Counted from the stretch's first letter, positions 33,385-43,895 are shown. The stretch: DNA of 64,000 nucleotides from Anodontia alba (GCA_964016985.1 OZ024825.1:32890057-32954056); one strand, 5' to 3'. The notes: generated by a model from the sequence alone, not told the origin. Made by a program: numbers and translations.

Positions 33385-34050
33385 TGAAAAAGTATCCCAA
33401 AAGCAATATCACGTATTACTGAATGCACGAAAAACCACACACAAAATATCCAGTATTCGTTTAAAGGCATAAGGAAAATGAGGCCAAAAGTGGTACCATT
33501 CACTAATGATTTTATTGCCCCTCCTTAGGCGCTCTGCAAGGTAGATCAAAGACATGTCCTAAAGAGGTGATTATGAATTACCAGCAGGGGGTAGTAAAAA
33601 GACCTTCTGAAGGGTAATCAATATTCTTGAGGGAATAGCAGATAGTTTGGAAAATTTACTTATTTGGAGAGCAGATTTGAATGATTTGTTTACTTATTGA
33701 TTTGTATCGTCATAGTAAAAAATATTTATTTAATTTTAGTTGTTTTTTGCTTTTGTTTAAGAGGCTTCTAAAAAATATTTTGAAGGAAAAAAATCATAAT
33801 TTATATTGATTACTTTGGAGGGTAGAGTGAATTGTTTTTTGTTTATGAATTAAATTCTTTCATTGTTAAAATATTTTTTTGTTCATGTATCTAAGTTGCT
33901 ATAAATATTTTGGGGCTGTTTTGATAAAAGAGCATAAAGAAAAAAACTGTTTTTTTTTTTTTTTTGTTTTTTTTAATTCGTTTTTTTCTTAACTGTTAGA
34001 GTATTTATTTATTTGTTTTATTTATACCTTTAGTGGCCTTCTAAAGGGTT
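33385..34050. other. T-rich DNA, no gene recognised
   Basis: Strongly T-rich on the plus strand from 33700 to 34030, including a T-run at about 33951-33965. No domain found. Confidence 0.4.
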
Positions 34051-34051
34051 A

Positions 34052-34495
34052 TTATTAGGAATTGTTGATGGCTATGCTTCATTCATTAATTGCACTACGG
34101 CGGTTCGGGCCTCAGACTCAATGACGGCCTCTTCGTAAAACTTTAACCAGTGGGTTGGGGCTTGACGATATGTCTTTGGCTTGGCCCGCCGTGGTTCAAC
34201 TATTGGTTTTCATTTACTCTGGCATACAGTAGAATTAACCATGAGTACTCGTCTTTCTTTATTATAGTGATTAATTTGATTTTTATGTTTTCGCTTTGAT
34301 GCATTGACTGAGTTTGGAGCCTTTATGCGAACCGAATTTTTATGTATTTCTGTATTAAGAGTAGCATCGGGACTCAGGGTGAAGTTGGCTAGCTGTAAAA
34401 GTGCTTTCAAACCCTCTTCCTCTTGGTGTCTGGGAAGGGTTGCGGTTTGTGATTGTGGTACTCCTTGGACTTTTCTCTTACCTTTTTTTTCATAT
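34052..34495 (+). mobile_element. 3'-end fragment of a Penelope-type retroelement (family of 42420-43895)
   Basis: Starts with codons for 'DGYASFINCTTAVRASDSM', the C-terminus seen on the minus strand at 43043-43110, and continues into the same 3' untranslated sequence ('gtgaagttggctagctgtaa', 'ggttgcggtttgtgattgtg'). Compared with the 42.4-kb copy it lacks an internal block of about 280 bp. It has the look of a 5'-truncated retroelement insertion. Confidence 0.75.
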
Positions 34496-34499
34496 TCGT

Positions 34500-35036
34500 C
34501 CGTCGATATATACTCAATGTAATTTAAATCTTATTTCTTTAAAGTTTGAAGTTTTTTATTTGGTTTATTTATTTATTCGCTGTTTATAACATCAGTGTGT
34601 ATAAGGCTAATATGTTTGAAATCAGAATTTATAGATATCAGCGTAGACGGAGGACAATTCGTTAGGTAGTTATTTGGTTGGTAGTAACAGGAAAACGGAA
34701 GTCGGAATATGGAATGTTTAATCTAGTGGCGGTTCGGCAACCGCCCCCATCCCCAATAAATAAATAAATAAATGAAATAATGATGAATACCTCCGTTACA
34801 TTATGTAATGTATACCGCCATGTTCCCTTATGATATATAGTGAAAACTCAACTTTTTAAAAAGTTAAACTTGTTTATTCCCCCACGACTTTCGACCTCTC
34901 ACTGATATATCCAAAAGCTATTTAGTAAAGTGTTAAATCCTTTTACAAAGTTAAATACTATACATATTTGTCAATTTATCTTGATATACTAAAAGCTAAA
35001 ACATATATTGAACTAACCATTTATGTTTTTGGAATG
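34500..35036. other. No gene recognised
   Basis: AT-rich, short frames only. Confidence 0.35.
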
Positions 35037-36352
35037 TACGAGGGACGATAAAAAAGTTCTCGACTCCTGTACTTTGGGAATAACCAAGAGTAGAAACTGT
35101 GCCATTATTTCTCAATATAATATCTTTTTGTCTCGGTGCACTTTCTCCAACGCTGATCGAGTTTGCTTATTCCTTTAAAATAGAAGCCCTCTTCTTGGTC
35201 CCTCAAGTACTCGTCAACAACATCTATGACGCATTCATTGCTTCGAAAATTGCTACCACGAAGGTAAGATTTCAGATTTGGAAATAGATAGATCTGAAGG
35301 GGCTAAATCTGGTGAGTACGGGGATGATGAAGAACCACGAAGCTGCATTTAGTCACAGAAGCTAGAGCAACGAGGGGTGTGGGGGAGGGGGATGAGGGCG
35401 GTGGGCTGGAGCATTATCTTGCAAGAGCAGAACACCTCGAGTCAACTTTCCTCTTCTTTTCTCCACAATATCCTGACGCAGCCGCCTTAGTTCTTTTGCA
35501 TAATATGCACCATTTAACGTGTGACGTTCCTCAAGATAATCCACAATGATAACGCCCTGAATATCCCAAAAGATAGAGGCCATCACCTTTCCTGCTGATG
35601 AAACTCTCTTAAATTTCTTAAGAGCGGGTGAGCCAGGGAGCTTCGATTGCATACTCAGCTTTTGGCCTCAGGATCAAAGTGATGGACCCGTCTCATCTTG
35701 GGTCACAACTCGATGCATAGATTCCCCAGGATCATTTTAATAGAGAAACAGGATAAACTTAGAACTATCAAGCTTGCTATTCTTCTGATCTTTGGTCAAC
35801 ATTCTGGGGATCATCCATCAGGCTGAGACTTTAGACATCCCTAAGATGTCGGTGAAGAAAGACCGAACTGCCCCAGAACTTATGCCAATTTGTCTAGCAA
35901 TATCACACAGGCTTCTTCTTATGTCACACATGATCAGACTGTGCACATAGCCTAACGTTGTTGTCTGTAGTAGCCTCTTTAAGGCGCCCTGACCGTTCAT
36001 AATCCTCCACACTCTCCCTCCCTATCCTAAATTCAGCAGTCCATTTCTTCACCCTGCTGTAAGAAGGAACTCATTCCTAAGGATTTTAATGAAGTCGTCA
36101 TGAATTTACTTCGGGAACACGCCCTTCTTACAGAAGTACTTTATGACTGCTCTAACCAACTTTTCCATTTTCTAAGTTTAACACACCCTTCCCCTGTTTG
36201 CACCGAATTGCTACTGAAATTAATAGCTTTGAAATTTTATTCTTTCTACCCAAGATGTTAAATAAGATAAAATTATCAACTGATTGGGGTTCCATTTCAA
36301 TTTATTTATTCTAAGTAATACGGTCCGAGAACATCTTGATCGTACCTTGTTA
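35037..36352 (-). mobile_element. Second mariner transposon, full length, degenerate
   Basis: The left end reads TACGAGGGACGATAAAAAAG (35037). The right end (36321-36352) reads 'gagaacatcttgatcgtacc', an imperfect complement of the left ('gagaacttttttatcgtccc'). The enclosed transposase relic is on the minus strand. The left TA is clear; the right is mutated. Confidence 0.88.
35080..36170 (-). pseudogene. Mariner transposase pseudogene
   Basis: Reading from 36170 downward: 'MEKLVRAVIKYFCKKGVFPK' then a stop, 'IHDDFIKIL', 'KKWTAEFRIGRESVEDYER' in another frame, 'CDIARQIGISSGAVRSFF' (helix-turn-helix), 'LPGSPALKKFKRVSSAGKVM', 'SIFWDIQGVIIVDYL', 'LLLQDNAPAH' (second catalytic Asp, about 35415), and after further frame changes C-terminal pieces such as 'SYLRGSNFRS'-like and 'FYFKGISKLDQRWRKC'. 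Several stops and frameshifts. It differs in sequence from the mariner at 24.8 kb, so it is a separate family. Confidence 0.87.
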
Positions 36353-36975
36353 TCTCATCAAATATCTCGTATATAATGATTATTGTAAAGATGTCATTTC
36401 ATCAGACTTGATATTTTTATATGGGCTTATGACCCCAATGTATGTTGATTTTCTTAATGAAATTATGTTCCGTTATGTTATGTTCTGTTCCGCAATGTTA
36501 TATTTTGTTCTGTGGAAACGAGTATGTAGAGTTCTACGTTATTAGACATATGCAGAATCAGGCTATAACGCAGAATGTATGAATGGAGAAAAAAGGTGCG
36601 GATGAGACATAGCGCATGTTCAGAATGATGTGACTCCGCTTATTTTGCGCATGTTCAATGGCACCTTTTCGCTTGGCGCGGCCAGTATGATGAAGATATA
36701 GTAAAAATCGTATTGTGAAAGATACATTTTGGGTTCTGGTAACTTGCAAAACTATAAACGTAACTACAGCAATATCTTCCTTTTTTGCATGTGCGTTCCA
36801 AATGATTATTTTTACCATTTATATCTAAAGTTTAAAATGCATTAAAATTATTTAAACATTATTTTTCCCGAACTATGATTTTATTTAGGGTAAAATCAGG
36901 AAAAGATAATTAAGCTGCTTTCTGCTTTCTATAAGACACAAAATTCACTTTTTTTTTTGCCCGGAGATTTCTAAA
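36353..36975. other. No gene recognised
   Basis: Short frames only. 'gcgcatgttcaatggcacctttt' near 36648 loosely resembles 'gcgcatgctcgaaggactc' near 55765, suggesting an old repeat fragment. Confidence 0.35.
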
Positions 36976-37507
36976 CCCATTTATGACCGGTGTCCCTTAA
37001 AAGGGACATAGGCAAACTGCGTAGACCCAGATCAGAGGCCGCAGAACGCGGCGTCTGATCAGGGTTTACATTGTTTGTATTAAGTACAGGAATTTCTGGG
37101 GGGTGGTCGGGTGGTGCGAAGGTGCTGTGTATCTTACATCACCGGGGCGTCCAACTGATATTGGCTTACAGTTGGGCAAGGCCTGCTATCCTTGTAGTGG
37201 GTAAGGGTAGAGGGGGAATGTTTTTATTTCTTCTGTTTCTTCACTTTCATTCCTGTTCCTCTTTCTTCCCTGTCCCTCTCTTTCATCTCCTCTACTCTCT
37301 CTTCTATCTCTTTTCTCCCTTTCTCTGGGAGACGACACAAAATGACCCTCAAGGGTTGACGTGTCGTTAAACCCCAACACAATCAAAAAAACAGGAATTT
37401 CTGTAAACCATGGTAATAATAAAACTAACCAGACATCCCTTTTACTGGAAATAGACTGGTCCAAAGAGTTATGGTAGAAGAATCCACTCGGCATAAATGG
37501 GTTAATG
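36976..37507. repeat. Dispersed repeat with F3 core, interrupted by a SINE-like insertion
   Basis: Inverted relative of 28966-29174: 'aacccatttatgaccggtgt' at the left, F3 core at 37011-37077, and after the insertion 'aaaccatggtaataataaaa', 'agactggtccaaagagttat' and 'ctcggcataaatgggtt' at the right. Confidence 0.85.
37099..37390 (+). mobile_element. SINE-like retroposon with 13-bp target duplication and A-tail
   Basis: A 292-bp insert is bounded by exact copies of ACAGGAATTTCTG (37086-37098 and 37391-37403). It starts GGGGTGGTCGGGTGGTGCGA and ends 'acgtgtcgttaaaccccaac' plus ACAATCAAAAAA. The G-rich start might be a degenerate Pol III promoter; I cannot place a clear B box. The T/C-rich middle (37208-37325) looks like expanded simple sequence. 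It is a different family from the tRNA-headed SINEs. Confidence 0.85.
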
Positions 37508-37909
37508 TTTGTGTCTGCCTAATCCTAGGATCCTGGAGAGTGTTCAGGGTTTTATAGAGCGACTAAGCAAATCATTAAAATGATTTCTGTTAGTAAGCAT
37601 GCTACAGTTGAACTGTCTATGCTTGATAACATATAAAGGTAAGCTGTTGAAAGCTGATACCAAGAATCTATGAAACGGTCTTATGCACTGAATAACTATG
37701 GTTGTTTTTGTTGTTGTTATACAGCTCAAATATGTTTGGTACGGTATGTACATTTGTTAATATGAATTTAATAGGTGCTACCTACTATATCCGTGCGTCC
37801 AAATTATCATCACATTCTTCATAGGTGGATTGGCAAGATCTAACTGAATTGATTTCAGACCACGCTTGACTTCTGAATCCACTGCATGAATTGCTATATA
37901 ACGTCCAAG

Positions 37910-38005
37910 TCAACAATATTTCAGTAGTTTAGAGACATTGCCTCCAAATTTGTGGGACTTTTTCCCGACCGGATCACATGAATTCGGGTCCTGCAGCTCT
38001 GCCAT
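37910..38005 (-). CDS. Possible short first exon or upstream frame, unrecognised
   Basis: The ATG at 38005 opens 31 codons starting 'MAELQDPNSCDPVGKKSHKF' and ending at a stop (37910). The same frame is open back to 38140 without an ATG. The stretch is richer in GC than its surroundings, repeat-free, and lies just downstream (on this strand) of a promoter-like cluster. No domain recognised; splice sites not convincing. Confidence 0.2.
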   Translation of the reverse strand: MAELQDPNSCDPVGKKSHKFGGNVSKLLKYC

Positions 38006-38122
38006 GGAGGCTTTAGGCAGCCCATCTACTTCGCGGGCCCCGATGGGCGGGGGCCATGCTTTCCGAAAACCGAAAACTAGTGTATGCCGGTAACAGGCAC
38101 AACGACAAGTGGAGACAAAATT

Positions 38123-38170
38123 CAAAATGGCGGCGATCACAAATTTTGTAGGCTGACGTCATGAGTCGCG
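38123..38170. promoter_or_regulatory. Promoter-like CRE plus YY1-type motif cluster
   Basis: CAAAATGGCGGC (38123-38134) is a YY1-type motif of the kind found just downstream of animal transcription starts. TGACGTCA (38154-38161) is a perfect CRE palindrome 19 bp further. The immediate area is GC-rich relative to the window. If this is a promoter, transcription toward the minus strand would run into the short frame at 37910-38005. Motif-based inference only. Confidence 0.3.
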
Positions 38171-38616
38171 TGATTCACCCCCCTGCAGTTGGAATACTTG
38201 GCGTTATTAGCTGTTTTATTGCTATTGTTGGCACGGCCGGCGTGTCAATAGTCTCTGCCAAATCACGGAACGCTTATTGTTTTTCAGGATAAGCACCGAA
38301 CCACCCAAACGTTTGTTGGACCAGTACATTTGTGGTCACACACATCACTGGTCACATAGTTAGTCTAAAGTAGTGTATCTGCACGCCGAACCGCTTCGCG
38401 ATTCGGGTTGGACGCACTTATAAGGTATACTGAGGGGAAACTGGGCTGTAGAAAAACTAAAAAGTAAAATTTGATTTCATTTATAAATGATATCTTTGAC
38501 ATCTTGCTCAGGAATTTATTTCACTCAATTGGCATGGTTAGCATATGCTCATATGTAATGGTCACCGATTTGACACAGGGATCAAATTTATGGTGTTCTT
38601 CACTTTAATAAAGGGT

Positions 38617-38845
38617 TTAACCCATTGTATACTGAACAGACTCGCCCACACTATATATTGAAAGAGTCCAATTTCAATTTAAGGTACGTCCGGCTATGAG
38701 ATTTACGTATTCCTAGAGAAAAATGGCTAAACTATTTGCAAACAGTGGAGACCCTGACAGACGCCGCGTTCTGCGGCGTCTGATCTGGGTCTGCACTGTT
38801 TACCAATTACCCTTTTTACAGGTCTCCCGACTACAATGGGTCAAT
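38617..38845. repeat. Dispersed repeat with F3 core (second subfamily)
   Basis: F3 core at 38743-38803 (GCAAACAGTGGAGACCCTGA facing its complement) within a body containing 'cacactatatattg' and 'tattcctagagaaaaatggc'. The same body surrounds the core at 61530-61690. Confidence 0.75.
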
Positions 38846-39016
38846 GACTACAATGGGTTTGGAAAAAAATATATATCTATGTGAACTTGTTCTGATATTT
38901 CGAGGAGCACATTGCACGTATGAAGATTTTTACAAGAATACGCAGAATGGTGCATGGGTGAAGTAGAAATATTGACATAAGACTGTTGTTATTTGAAAGT
39001 CAAATGATCAGCAACT

Positions 39017-39208
39017 TGAGAAAACGTACCTTCTGACATGTGCGCCCAACGAAGACGCAAAACAGCCTGCACAGCCGTGGTGTTTGCATGAAGAATCTTT
39101 GTGTCCTTACCTATTCAAAATGCGCCCAGTGAAAACTCTGATCAGACTCTGCGAATGCGCAGACTGATCTTAATCTGCGCTAGGCGGACATGTCCGAAGG
39201 TACGTGTA
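39017..39208. repeat. Foldback repeat family F4, copy 1
   Basis: Ends 'gagaaaacgtaccttctgac' and 'atgtccgaaggtacgt' are inverted; internal 'gcgcccaacgaagac' and 'aatgcgcccagtgaaaactc' blocks are typical of F4. Non-coding. Confidence 0.8.
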
Positions 39209-39243
39209 GTGACGTTGCAGTTGAAATATTTACTGGAGCGTGT

Positions 39244-39439
39244 CTATTTTCTACGTTCATTCTCTCCCTTCCGCTAATTCAAGAAGGGCAGTTGTCAGTT
39301 TTTGGCGAAAGAATGTGCACAATATTGGTTAACCGCTTAGAGAACTAAGCCTGCCCAGTAAACGTGTGGTAAGGTAAACTGACCTCACTCGACATGACCC
39401 CACTGGGTTGACTGAGCCGTAAAACCTCAACACCAAAAA
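39244..39439 (+). mobile_element. tRNA-derived SINE, copy 4 (5'-truncated)
   Basis: Contains only the body and tail of the SINE family ('tctctcccttccgctaattc', 'aagggcagttgtcagttttt', 'ctgcccagtaaacgtgtgg'). Target duplication 'tactggagcgtgt' (39231-39243) and 'tactggagcttgt' (39440-39452), one mismatch. The tRNA head is absent, as expected for incomplete reverse transcription. Confidence 0.85.
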
Positions 39440-39579
39440 TACTGGAGCTTGTTCTGAACCCATTGCACGTTTTGAGATAGCTATACGAAGAAACAAACTG
39501 GTGCCTTGATGAAGCAAAAATACTGAAATAAGACTATCAGACCAAGGTTAAACAAAATATAATGAGATGAGCTACTACG

Positions 39580-39833
39580 TGATAAAACGTACTTTCTCAC
39601 ACGTGCGCCATTCAAAGACTCGAATCAGTTAAGGATGCATCGTTTCTTTATGCAGACAACGAAGGCTCTGATCAGATTGCGCGGATGCGCAATCTGATCA
39701 GAGCCTTCGTTGTCTGCATAAAGAAACTTTGCACCCTTAACTATCCAAATTACCTAGTGAAGATTCCTAGGAGACTGCTCGAATGCTGATCTGAATCTTC
39801 GCTGGGCGCACATGTCCAAAGGCACGTCTTCTG
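39580..39833. repeat. Foldback repeat family F4, copy 2 (extended)
   Basis: Same ends as copy 1, with a long palindrome in the middle (39615-39745): 'atgcagacaacgaaggctct', 'gatcagattgcgcggatgcg' and their complements. Confidence 0.8.
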
Positions 39834-40126
39834 ATTTTGCGGCTCAAATATCTGCTGGAACTTGTTCTGATGTTTCGAGGAACACACTGGAGCTTTGACT
39901 GTCGCTATACGAAGAAACAGAATGGTACATTGATGAAGTAGAACTATCATATCAAACGAAAGATAATGATATAATTAGATTAATTTTAATATTTAAATCA
40001 CATTCGAAGCTTCGAAACATTTTTAAACCCACTTTTTTATATTTAGATAATCGATGATATTGTTGTTGTTTTTTAATTTGCAATTACTGGCTTTCGATAT
40101 GGTTCAGATCGATCGCCATGTGGCAT

Positions 40127-40316
40127 AGAATGGCTCCAGTCTCCAGTGATTAAATATTTATTCTTATAATTCTGTTTGATAATCCACAAAAATAAAACCA
40201 AAATAATATCATGACTATAAAAACTGGTCTAGTGACCAGTCATGATATTACTTTGGTTTTATTTCAAGAGATTATCAAACAGGCTTATAAGAATAAATGT
40301 TACTGGAGACTGAAGC
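40127..40316. repeat. Foldback repeat family F6, solitary copy
   Basis: Arms 'tggctccagtctccagtgat', 'aaaataaaaccaaaataata' and 'catgactataaaaactggtc' face their complements ending 'actggagactgaagcca'. Same family as the inner element at 18336-18545. Confidence 0.85.
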
Positions 40317-40470
40317 CAGTCTACATCTGGCCCTCTAGTTTGGTTCATCACATCATTTTTTATTTTGTGATTATTTGCGTTAATTGTGATGTGTCACTGA
40401 GGTAGAGGACCCCATGCGGATCGAACATACATTTGAACTTTGGAGCCCGCATCAGCATGAAATAAGTAAC

Positions 40471-41086
40471 ATTACGAAAACCTCGGGGTGGGGGTGGGGG
40501 GGGGGGGGGTAACTTGGGGGGTAACTTCCTATATATGGCATAGTACGGATATGCGTGCCGAATAACCCCCTTTTTCAGCACTGCCAGGTATATGATTGGC
40601 CCCCTTTTTTCAACAAAAAGTATATGAATGGCCCAATTTTTCTGGATTCCTTTGTGAAAGGCCCCATTGTTCTGACATCCTGGTATATGCACATATTTTT
40701 CGCTCAGAGATTTTTCGAGGCTGCTTATCCTCTTGGTATTACATGAATTGACTGATATATTTGTCTAACAACCAGCAAAAAATATGTACAAAAATCAAAG
40801 GGCAGTATATGAATAGGTCAACATTTTGGATGATCAAGTATATGAATGGGTCCGTTTTTTCAAAGGCCAGGTATATGAATTGGGTAGGTTTTGAAATACT
40901 GGCTCGCACACCCGTACCAAAATTACCCCTAAGTTACCCCCTCGAGACGAAAACACGCCCATTCAAATATATTGTGAATTTTACCACCAAAAAAATGAAA
41001 ACTTTCAGATGTAAAACTTTGGTAGTTTTCATATTTCTGCTCATAACATAGATTGAGTGTATTTGATAGAACCACCTCGGCGTCAG
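40471..41086 (+). repeat. Foldback repeat family F1, copy 7, interrupted and truncated
   Basis: The left terminus ATTACGAAAAC (40471-40481) is separated from the rest (ACGAAAACACGCCC from 40947) by an inserted element. The copy then ends in the first arm of its central palindrome at about 41082 and continues directly as 'tcagggtctgcactgttt', half of an F3 core, so its right half is lost. Confidence 0.85.
40482..40946. mobile_element. Non-autonomous DNA element with 8-bp target duplication (hAT-like), inserted in an F1 repeat
   Basis: A 465-bp insert is flanked by exact ACGAAAAC copies (40474-40481 and 40947-40954). Ends start CTCGGGGTGGGGG and, on the complement, CTCGAGGGGGTAACTTAGGG; both arms contain GGTAACTTNGGGG, so inverted ends are present though uneven. 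The interior repeats 'gtatatgaat(g/t)gg' at least five times. An 8-bp duplication is typical of hAT elements; no transposase is encoded. Confidence 0.85.
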
Positions 41087-41101
41087 GGTCTGCACTGTTT
41101 A

Positions 41102-42208
41102 CTTAAATTACAGGACCATTTTTCCAACTTTCACTCAGAAACAATCGACCAAAGAGTGCTGTCAGCGCTTGGCCAAATAAATTTGCATTGTACTCCCCTT
41201 TGTAATAGAAGCGCTGCAAGCACTGCACCATAGCCCGCCACAGCACTTACATCAAGCAAGTTTTCAACTTACAGAGCGGACACGAGTGTATGGTAGAAAT
41301 GGCTATGTACAATATTCAAAAGGTAATAACTCCAAAAGTAGGCAAAACAGAGTTACGGTACATGTATGCTGCACGTCGTCTTATAGTGCTTTACATCTGT
41401 GTAAAGTTTCGTGAAAATATCTTGGACGGTATAGAGTTATGGAGCGGACACGGATGACGGAAGCGCTGACGGACGGACGGCGTTCTAATAAAGTGGGTGT
41501 TATCTGACTTTTAGTAGGGTAGACCGGGTCTGGTTTATGTACTTTTTAGATTTTTCTATATATCTCCTGAACCGATTGGCCGATTTCGACAATGTTTGTA
41601 TCTACAATAACAGCTATCTTTACTGCATTCATAATTATAAGGTTTTGGAATAGTTTCCTTCTGTTAAGAAAGATTTATTTCGAAGGTCGAATGCATTAAC
41701 TTGCCGCGGTATTGGGGCACATTGCTGCAATAATTGGGGCAGTTTGGTGCAGTTAAAGTTTCATGCACCATATGACACAGACCAGAGCTTCGCCGAACGC
41801 GAATGTCACGCCTGTCCGTGCGGAGGTTAAGTTCCAAGATTATGGACATATCTATTATTTTACATACACGTTATCTGAAGAATATCTTTACAAAACATGA
41901 ACAACGTATCTTTCATAGTTTGTAAGTTATGAACTTATAGTCTTGGGTTGACATTAGGGTGGACATAAATGAACGGAGAAACGGACGGGCGGACGGAAAC
42001 TTGCACCCCTCTGTACCGCACTCCTAAAGCAGGCGTGACAAAAATTGAACTATCTATTGCATTAGACAAATTGAAAGTGTGTTTTTTATACTTATTGTTG
42101 ACTTTGTTGCGACGAAATGGTCAAAACGCTCGTATAAACTTATTTTAAACATGACACTAGCTTTCAATGTAGCAGTAATTCATCATTATTCTCTGTATAA
42201 TATCATGG

Positions 42209-42210
<2 letters not shown>
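41102..42210. other. Fragments of dispersed GACGGACGG repeats, no gene
   Basis: 41270-41480 has 'gagcggacacgagtgtatgg' and 'gacggacggacggcgttcta'; 41520-42010 has 'gaccgggtctggtttatgta' and 'acggacgggcggacggaaac'. They look like pieces of degenerate dispersed repeats. No coding sequence recognised. Confidence 0.5.
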
Positions 42211-42214
<4 letters not shown>

Positions 42215-42250
<36 letters not shown>

Positions 42251-42257
42251 TATATAT

Positions 42258-42309
<52 letters not shown>
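42215..42309. repeat. (TA)n microsatellite
   Basis: About 95 bp of TA repeats with a few single-base slips ('ataatata'). Confidence 0.96.
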
Positions 42310-42312
<3 letters not shown>

Positions 42313-42744
42313 GATTGTGTTCTATGATATAATGTGAAAAATCGCAAAATACTGTACAGAAGTGAAACCAATCGATTTAGAGATCAAGCCCCTGAAAAGC
42401 TCATGCAATCCAATTTCAAAAACAGGTAATAGAAAAGTCCAGGGAGTGCGACAAACACAAACCGCAGCCCTTCCCAGACACCAAGAGGACGAGGAAACAG
42501 ACAAAACCAAACAAGCGCAAATCGAACAAACACACAAAAAGCACTAAGATTAGCTCTCGCTTCCCCAAGCGAGGTAATCACAATTCTCAAAGGACCGAAA
42601 AAAAAAAACAACAACACAAGAACAAAACAACACCAGGCAAACCTTAAAACAAATCGCCTCGTATAATAAACTACAAAGCAACAAAAAGTAAGACTAACAC
42701 CGGGACCACCGCCTTAGAACGGTCAGTAGAATAAACTACCGGGA

Positions 42745-42770
42745 GGGGGGGGGGGGGGGGGGGGGGGGGG
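42745..42770 (+). repeat. Poly-G run of about 26 bases
   Basis: Uninterrupted G after 'ccgggag'. It sits inside the 3' untranslated region of the minus-strand retroelement. Confidence 0.95.
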
Positions 42771-43039
42771 TTAAAGCACTTTTACAGCCAGCCAACTTCA
42801 CCCTGGGTCCCGATGCCACTCTTGATACAGAAATACATAAAACTTTGGTTCGCAAAAAGGCTCCCAACTCAGTCAATACATCAAAGCGAAAACATAAAAA
42901 TCAAATTAATCACTATGATAAACAAAGACGAGTACTCATGGCTAATTCAACTGTGCGACAGAGTAAATGAAATCCAATAGTTGAACCACTGCGGGCCAAG
43001 CCAAAGACAAATTCATCAAGCCCAAATCCACTCGTTAAA

Positions 43040-43895
43040 GTTTTACGAAGAGACCGTCATTGAGTCTGAGGCCCGAACCGCCGTCATGCAATTAAAGAGT
43101 GAAGCATCGCCATCTACAATGATTGGGTTGATAACTAGGCATGCAGTCTGCCGCATAATATCCAGGCTATAGCCAATTCTTTTATAACGGTTAATTAATT
43201 TTCTGAATTGCTCCGAAAAGTTAGATTTTCCCACATTTTTTCTAAATCTTTACACTATGGTAAAATTCTGGTTCCGATGTACCTTGTTGCAGAAATGTTT
43301 TCAGACTTATATTTTCTACAAGGGCACTGTGTCGGCGATAAAATTTCGAAAACGCCTTACGAAGTTTAAGATAACGATAGCCCTGCCTAAGAAGTTTGGC
43401 AGTAAGGGTTTTATGACGGCAGTTAAAATCACTAAGATTTGAAGAAGGTCTGGCGAATCTAATAAGTTGAGACATGTATACCCCATATGAGGCACGCCGG
43501 TGGACATCGCCATCCAGAAAAGGGAAATGGACTATATCAAAATCAAAATCGTCCCGTTTATCATCAATTTTGATGGAAACTGTACCATTAGATATACATA
43601 GATTCAAATAAAGAAATGCCTCAGTATCGGAAGAATTGGCTCTATTTAACTGGAGTTCAGTAGGGTATATGCAATCCACCATTTGGTCAAAGTAAATATT
43701 GCCAATATTTAATAAATCATCAAGGTATCTTGATGTGGAATTGAAAGCCTCAATAATGTTAGCCTGATTTTCTCGTGAGAGAGACTTCATGAAATCTTTT
43801 TCATAAGAAAAAAGAAACAAATCTGCAACAAGAGGAGCACAATTAGTTCCCATCGTAATACCAATAGTTTGCCTATCATGTTTTGTGCCAAATCT
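43040..43895 (-). pseudogene. Penelope-type reverse transcriptase, C-terminal half, broken
   Basis: From 43895: 'FGTKHDRQTIGIT', 'MGTNCAPLVADLFLFSYEKD' (motif B with the usual Pro replaced by Thr just before MGT), 'STSRYLDDLLNI' (motif C with Asp-Asp), 'DDKRDDFDFDIVHFPFLDGD', 'ASYGVYMSQLIRFARPSS' and 'LLRQGYRYLKLRKAFSKFYR'. A stop at 43242 follows, but a one-base frameshift near 43250 restores coding: 'FRKNVGKSNFSEQF', 'LINRYKRIGYSLDIM', 'ACLVINPIIVDGDASLFNC'. The RT fingers and motif A are missing upstream. It is clearly related to, but well diverged from, the RT at 8.5-11.5 kb. Confidence 0.85.

Larger units (their letters stand above)
42420..43895 (-). mobile_element. 5'-truncated Penelope-type retroelement fragment
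   Basis: Minus-strand fragment with the C-terminal half of an RT gene (43040-43895) followed by about 600 bp of 3' untranslated sequence down to about 42420. Fragments of the same 3' region lie at 34052-34495 and 47060-47350 on the plus strand. A G-run interrupts the 3' region (42745-42770). No GIY-YIG domain follows the RT, so if the element had an endonuclease it was N-terminal. Confidence 0.8.

Noticed and set aside
36558..36818. 86-residue minus-strand frame as a gene
   Set aside because: It is partly made of a 'gcgcatgttca' repeat-like sequence and has no recognisable domain.
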